NCBI GenBank assembly: GCA_964369725.1
Contig: CAYJGC010000028.1
Span: 1 to 19,683 of the forward strand
DNA length: 19,683 nt
Direction of reading: 5' to 3'
Origin: Paraeggerthella sp964369725
Lineage (GTDB): Bacteria > Actinomycetota > Coriobacteriia > Coriobacteriales > Eggerthellaceae
Below, one piece after another: positions 15,471 to 19,683 of this stretch (position 1 is its first letter; the number at the start of each line of letters is the position of its first letter). Under the pieces are notes generated by a model that was not told the origin of the DNA, searched no databases, and saw only the letters and a program-made list of their open reading frames with translations. A program made the position numbers and the translations under genes.

Positions 15471-18349
15471 GCATCCCCCTTTACATCACTTGCTTGCTGA
15501 ACCTGCTCGATGTGGCAACTCCCCTTAAGCGGAGCCTCACTGCTTCCATGCTTTATATTTCTGCGCGAAACAAACGCGCAAATCCCAAACAAAACAAGAC
15601 CCGCACAGCTCAATGCCAACCCGGGCAAAAGTCCCGGACTCATGTAATCAAGTCGTACCGAATGCTCACCCGGCTCAAGTTCGATTGCCATGAATCCCGT
15701 ATTTGCTCGCTTAATTTCAACCTCTTCGCCATCAACGGTTGCACGCCATCCTTCGGAATAAGGCACACTAAAATACAGAGCGCGGGGCTCTTCCGTCTTG
15801 ACCGATGCCGTAATTTCGTTTACGCCAAACGCAAGGTTCTCTACCGGGTCTGCACTGCGCTCGTCAATGTAGCTATTAAGCGTCTCCAGGGGCTGACAGA
15901 TAACTGAGAGTTCGTCATAGTTGTATATCCCTGTCTCCCTAAACGTGAGCGTTACGGTGCTTTGCGCCTCTTCGGAATACCCTAAATTCACCAACCAGTC
16001 AGACTTGCCACCATACATATGATGAGTGCTATTGGTGTTGTTTATATTACGCGCCACCGGGTTTTTGTCACTTGTCATGGAAATTGAATAATGCGTTGGT
16101 GCCGTCCATTCCAAATTCTGCTTATACAAAAACGCTGTCTGATACCATGACATTCCCCGACGCGCTTTTTTCTCCGCTGCTTGCAGCGGCGATTGCGGTT
16201 CATAGGTAAGTTCGTCTGCATATACGTAAGTTTCAGAATTTGGCAAACCTTCAAACATAAGCTGCAGTGTCGCATTAGGCTTAGTAACGCGAATGAATCC
16301 GTCTTCTATCACAAGACCCTGCGCTGAAGAAACTGTAGCAGGAAGCGTTTGAGCGGTGAGGTTGAGGGTGCTTTCAGTCAGCGAAGAATCTTCCAAAACC
16401 ACGCCCTGCAACAAAGCGTCTTGTCTCTGAATAGGCGTCATCTCTTCGTATTCTGTACGAGGAATATACGTATCATAGGTAAATGCCAAGGGTAGCGTTG
16501 CGGAACTCTCAAAAACAGCATAGTCAACACCGCGCGCTCTTCCCGTTGATACAACCGAATTAGGGTCAGCATAATTGTAAGCAGGTAGCTCGCTACTAGC
16601 ACTCGGCATCAAGTAATACTTAACCCCTGCAAGAGCCTCTAAAGCTGCGCGACCTTTTAGATTCTTGTAGGAAAAATTAAAACCTGAATCTGCTAGACCT
16701 ACCTCCCTATGAAACTGATCAATGTAACTATTATACGTAGAGTTGTAGAAATCAATTCCCTTAAGACCCAGCACCAAACTGTCATTGCGTGTGCGAACCG
16801 TAGCAGTAGGCGACGCATCGTAGCGCCATACGGAGTCGTCTTCAATCTGTTCAACAAGCTTGTTAGGCGAATCCACGGTGAGCTTAGAGTAAAGCGACCC
16901 TATAGGAGAAGAGCTTCCTCCAATCCCCCCTTCATCGGGCGAAACAAAATAGAACATGTTAACCGTCAATCCCGCTATAAGGCAAAAGGACAGGCTTGCC
17001 TTACGCGCACGACTTGAAAGACCTTGTTGCGACAACACAAACAACGCAAGCATCAGAATCAAGCATGCCGCAATAACTTTTTCCGTTCTTGTTGAGCCAA
17101 ATGCAAAAATGAAAACGAGATATGCCGCCGAAGCGATTACAAGCACCTTTACTTCGCGTCTATCTAAAGATAGCAAACGAGGAACCATTTTTGCCACAAT
17201 GAAGGCTACTACTAAAGCATATGCCCACACCCACCGATTCGTAGCATAGTTAAGCCCGTTGAATAAACTACCCACAAAAGGCAACATAATCATAAGCGTC
17301 ATAACAATGAAAGCAACTTTAAGGGTGCGATGATTCCCGCGGTCTAAAAACAACAACACACAGGCGAAAAAGGCAATTCCGCCAAACCCTATGTAGCAGT
17401 CACTCCCTACTTCAGATATGCTCACAAAGCCTGCAACTACCGACACATAGTAAGAAAATGAATAGAGAAAAGGGACGTCGACATGTGCTTCGGTTAAACG
17501 GTCCAATCCTAAAAGACCGACCAACGAAGGCACCAAAGCAAACGCAGCAATCATCATACCAATAAGCAAGAAGCCTACAAATTTCAACGTCCATCCAATA
17601 AACTTTTTCGCAGTCACAGTTTTATTAGTCTGAAATACACGTAGAGCACAATAGGGAACCAATAAGAGACACGCCGCATACGAGGCATAGTACGAAATGA
17701 TAAAAAACGCTGCAGTAATACCTATGAACAGAAGCGGCCCTTTGTGATCAAGAGCCTTTTCAACGCCTAACAATAACAAAGGAAACAGCACCAACGGCCA
17801 TGCGCCCGCAGGCCAAAATGCCACCGCCATTGCCGTCCCACAAAGCGCATACAGCAGAGCACCGATAAGCGTTTGAAAACGACCCATCCTAAACCAGAAA
17901 GCAAAGAGCGAAAACGATATACCGGCAAGATACAAACGAAACACTACCAAAAACTGGAATAGATATTCAGAATACCGCTCTGGGCACAGTCCTGAAAGAA
18001 GATTAAGGGGATCAAAGAAGGTATCCAATGTTGAAGGAACATCCATACCGTAGCCCAGCTCATGCACCCAAAGAGGAATTTGTAAGCCTTCGCCAGAGAT
18101 TAATGAGGTAAAAATCTGGCGCAGCCACTGCCCTTCATAGACAAAAAAGGGATAATACTGCTCAAGGCCATCCACGCTCCAAACGAGAGAACGACCGTTT
18201 GAGGGATACACAAACAGCACCACAAAGGCAGTCACTATAAAAGCAAACGTATAGAATCCCCAGTACATTTCTCGCTTGCGCTTTGGGCTGCTTCCTTCCC
18301 ATTCGCGTACTTTATTCTCTTGCTCTTTGATTTTTGCCGCCAAACCCAT
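15467..18349 (-). CDS. yfhO: YfhO family GT-C membrane glycosyltransferase
   Basis: This 960-residue protein starts with a short charged cytoplasmic segment, then has about 12 membrane helices to roughly residue 470. The first outer loop has WSVDGLEQYYPFF with Asp60, the acidic catalytic position expected of GT-C enzymes, then GYGMDVPSTLDTFFDPLNLL. A large extracellular domain follows (about 480-900). The end is diagnostic of YfhO: YSEGWRATVDGEEVEIKRAN, a GEHSVRLDYMSPG segment and a last helix. In B. subtilis, YfhO works with CsbB and GtcA to add a sugar from undecaprenyl phosphate to lipoteichoic acid outside the cell. The same role is likely here. AAGGA lies 6 nt before the ATG. It is the first of seven tightly packed genes. 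Confidence 0.88.
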   Translation of the reverse strand: MGLAAKIKEQENKVREWEGSSPKRKREMYWGFYTFAFIVTAFVVLFVYPSNGRSLVWSVDGLEQYYPFFVYEGQWLRQIFTSLISGEGLQIPLWVHELGYGMDVPSTLDTFFDPLNLLSGLCPERYSEYLFQFLVVFRLYLAGISFSLFAFWFRMGRFQTLIGALLYALCGTAMAVAFWPAGAWPLVLFPLLLLGVEKALDHKGPLLFIGITAAFFIISYYASYAACLLLVPYCALRVFQTNKTVTAKKFIGWTLKFVGFLLIGMMIAAFALVPSLVGLLGLDRLTEAHVDVPFLYSFSYYVSVVAGFVSISEVGSDCYIGFGGIAFFACVLLFLDRGNHRTLKVAFIVMTLMIMLPFVGSLFNGLNYATNRWVWAYALVVAFIVAKMVPRLLSLDRREVKVLVIASAAYLVFIFAFGSTRTEKVIAACLILMLALFVLSQQGLSSRARKASLSFCLIAGLTVNMFYFVSPDEGGIGGSSSPIGSLYSKLTVDSPNKLVEQIEDDSVWRYDASPTATVRTRNDSLVLGLKGIDFYNSTYNSYIDQFHREVGLADSGFNFSYKNLKGRAALEALAGVKYYLMPSASSELPAYNYADPNSVVSTGRARGVDYAVFESSATLPLAFTYDTYIPRTEYEEMTPIQRQDALLQGVVLEDSSLTESTLNLTAQTLPATVSSAQGLVIEDGFIRVTKPNATLQLMFEGLPNSETYVYADELTYEPQSPLQAAEKKARRGMSWYQTAFLYKQNLEWTAPTHYSISMTSDKNPVARNINNTNSTHHMYGGKSDWLVNLGYSEEAQSTVTLTFRETGIYNYDELSVICQPLETLNSYIDERSADPVENLAFGVNEITASVKTEEPRALYFSVPYSEGWRATVDGEEVEIKRANTGFMAIELEPGEHSVRLDYMSPGLLPGLALSCAGLVLFGICAFVSRRNIKHGSSEAPLKGSCHIEQVQQASDVKGDA

Positions 18350-18524
18350 ACAATTCCTTCAGAATCTTCTTGAAAAATACTGCAACGATTTATCGTAGCA
18401 CAGTTGCAACTAAATCGTTACGTAAAGCAAGAAGCGAAACGGCCTTCCAAAAGCGGCACACAAGCGCTCTACACCAAGAAAGCCGCATTTCTTTAAAATT
18501 CGAGAAAGCTTCGCAACAGCACGC
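18350..18524 (-). promoter_or_regulatory. Structured leader between rmlA and yfhO
   Basis: This 175-bp spacer contains a 9-bp inverted repeat, AACGATTTA (18384-18392) and TAAATCGTT (18411-18419). Overlapping it are a palindrome GTTGCAAC (18403-18410) and a 5-bp hairpin ACGAT-TT-ATCGT (18385-18396). The cluster ends about 35 bp before the yfhO start. It may be an operator or a control hairpin for the seven-gene operon. No clear promoter hexamers or T-tailed terminator were found. Confidence 0.4.
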
Positions 18525-19406
18525 CTATTTTTCTTCGTCTAGAATAGAAAGCAAATACTGACCATACGCAGTCTTTTTAAGGGAATCTCCGACCGTGGCA
18601 AGCTGTTTAGCAGTAATAAAACCTCGGCGATAGGCAATCTCTTCCAAGCAAGCGATATAGAAACCTTGCGTAGACTGCACCGCCTCAACATATTCGGAAA
18701 CCTTCAATAAAGCCTCTGGCGTACCCGTGTCGAGCCATGCCATACCACGACCCAAAAGCTCGACCTTAAGCTCCCCAAGCTCCAAATAAGCGTTGTTAAT
18801 CGAAGTGATCTCAAGCTCTCCCCGATCTGACGGTTTTACTTCTAATGCGAGGTCGCACACCTTATTGTCGTAAAAATAGAGTCCCGGCACAGCATAATTA
18901 CTTTTGGGAGACGTAGGCTTCTCTTCTATCCCAATAACGCGCATATCGCCATCAAATTCCACAACACCAAAAGCTCTGGCATCTTTAACAGGATAGCCAA
19001 AAACCACGGCGCCGCCCTCTTTTTCTATGCGCTCTTCAGCCTGATTAAGGATACGCGTTAGGTCTTGCCCGTGAAAAACATTGTCCCCCAAAATAAGCGC
19101 AACTGAATCATCCGCAATAAAATCTTTTCCCAAAATAAAGGCTTCTGCTAAACCGTTAGGTTGTTCTTGAACGGCATAACTTATGTTCATTCCGATACTG
19201 CAGCCATCACCAAACAGTTCTTTGTATCCACCAATATCAGTAGGGGTTGAAATAACCAAGACCTCTCTAATGCCTGCGAGCATAAGGACAGACATAGGGT
19301 AGTAGATGAGTGGCTTATCATAAATGGGTAGCAATTGTTTTGAAACGGCCTTAGTGATTGGGTATAGTCGCGTACCGGACCCACCCGCTAAAATTATGCC
19401 CTTCAT
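18525..19406 (-). CDS. rmlA: Glucose-1-phosphate thymidylyltransferase RmlA (RffH)
   Basis: A 293-residue nucleotidyltransferase that makes dTDP-glucose from dTTP and glucose 1-phosphate. Family marks: KGIILAGGSGTRLYPITKAVSKQLLPIYDKPLIYYP split over residues 2-37, GDNVFHG with the metal-binding Asp, IEEKPTSPKSNYAVPGLYFYD, and GRGMAWLDTGTPEAL. Two ATGs are adjacent. ATG 19406 is preferred because AAGGAG (19411-19416) leaves 4 nt to it but only 1 nt to ATG 19409, and because the family starts MKGIILAGG. It lies 175 bp upstream of yfhO on the same strand. Together with the WecE-type aminotransferase it indicates a dTDP-amino-sugar route; dTDP-rhamnose is an alternative use. Confidence 0.95.
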   Translation of the reverse strand: MKGIILAGGSGTRLYPITKAVSKQLLPIYDKPLIYYPMSVLMLAGIREVLVISTPTDIGGYKELFGDGCSIGMNISYAVQEQPNGLAEAFILGKDFIADDSVALILGDNVFHGQDLTRILNQAEERIEKEGGAVVFGYPVKDARAFGVVEFDGDMRVIGIEEKPTSPKSNYAVPGLYFYDNKVCDLALEVKPSDRGELEITSINNAYLELGELKVELLGRGMAWLDTGTPEALLKVSEYVEAVQSTQGFYIACLEEIAYRRGFITAKQLATVGDSLKKTAYGQYLLSILDEEK

Positions 19407-19683
19407 CATTCTCCTTCAAAATTTTGTCCAGCGCCAAAGCTAAAGATACAACTTTACCCCAAGTTTTACCCGCAAAACGCGCCAATGGTGCAACTTTTGC
19501 AATAGCCTCTATCGCTGTCGAGGAATCGCCCCATGCGCAAACAATTCGTCTGCCTGTATCTATTTTACACTGCTTTAGAACAGAAACGTAAAAGGGTTAT
19601 CCTCCAAAGCAACTCAGGCACATAGCCTGCAGGACAGAGACTTTGCGAAAAGAAACCAGGAGCACGTCAAAGCAGTCTGGCTT
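19407..19683 (-). promoter_or_regulatory. Region upstream of rmlA with a possible promoter
   Basis: On the minus strand TAAAAT (19562-19567) is a possible -10 element, about 155 bp before the rmlA start. Its -35 partner is poor. CAGGC (19615-19619) and GCCTG (19625-19629) form a short hairpin without a T-run. No upstream gene is recognisable before the window edge. An approximately 75-codon open stretch across 19350-19575 lacks a start codon. Confidence 0.3.

Noticed and set aside
19350..19575. A minus-strand open stretch of about 75 codons across the rmlA start, with protein-like composition
   Set aside because: There is no ATG or GTG start with a ribosome site in this frame. It overlaps the rmlA start out of frame and is preceded by a stop codon.

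Overview
The window reads as chromosomal DNA of a Gram-positive bacterium of moderate GC (mid-40s % by eye). Most genes lie on the minus strand, carry strong AGGAGG-like ribosome sites and often overlap by 1-7 nt. A PcrA with a long Gly/Ser/Arg-rich linker and C-terminal basic domain, a Na/Pi transporter with a PhoU-like tail and YfhO/CsbB-type wall glycosylation genes suggest an anaerobic Actinomycetota of the Coriobacteriia type. That placement is an inference; Bacillota are not excluded.

Layout. 1-63: probable 3' end of a plus-strand gene. 64-336: promoter region with a 16-bp A/T-only inverted repeat. 337-1900 (+): secreted papain-fold cysteine protease, then a small lipoprotein that probably starts at an overlapping TTG. 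All other genes are on the minus strand: degV (1951-2805), pcrA (3002-5401), a Na+/phosphate symporter (5542-7478), DAHP synthase plus chorismate mutase (7771-8849), uppP (9024-9974), then a glycan cluster running leftward from rmlA (19406) to two small EamA/SMR proteins (10107).

The symporter gene looks like two ORFs only because of an assembly artefact. A run of exactly 100 N is flanked by an identical 55-bp sequence on both sides. Merging the copies (removing 155 bp) restores one continuous frame. A tandem 11-bp direct repeat resembling a Pho box lies upstream of this gene.

The most interesting region is 10107-19406. After rmlA, seven genes overlap or nearly touch: yfhO (GT-C transferase), ATP-grasp ligase, CsbB/GtrB/ArnC-type polyprenyl-phosphate glycosyltransferase, fold-III PLP decarboxylase, WecE-type sugar aminotransferase and two four-helix EamA/SMR proteins resembling ArnE/ArnF. 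RmlA and WecE point to a dTDP-4-amino-4,6-dideoxygalactose precursor (RmlB must be elsewhere). The GT2 enzyme would load a sugar on undecaprenyl phosphate, the EamA pair would flip it, and YfhO would transfer it to an extracellular polymer. The decarboxylase and ATP-grasp enzyme do not belong to the known three-component YfhO systems and suggest that the amino sugar, or its acceptor, is further modified with an amine or amino acid. uppP, which returns the lipid carrier, follows 132 bp downstream. The grouping of genes is seen directly; the pathway is inferred.
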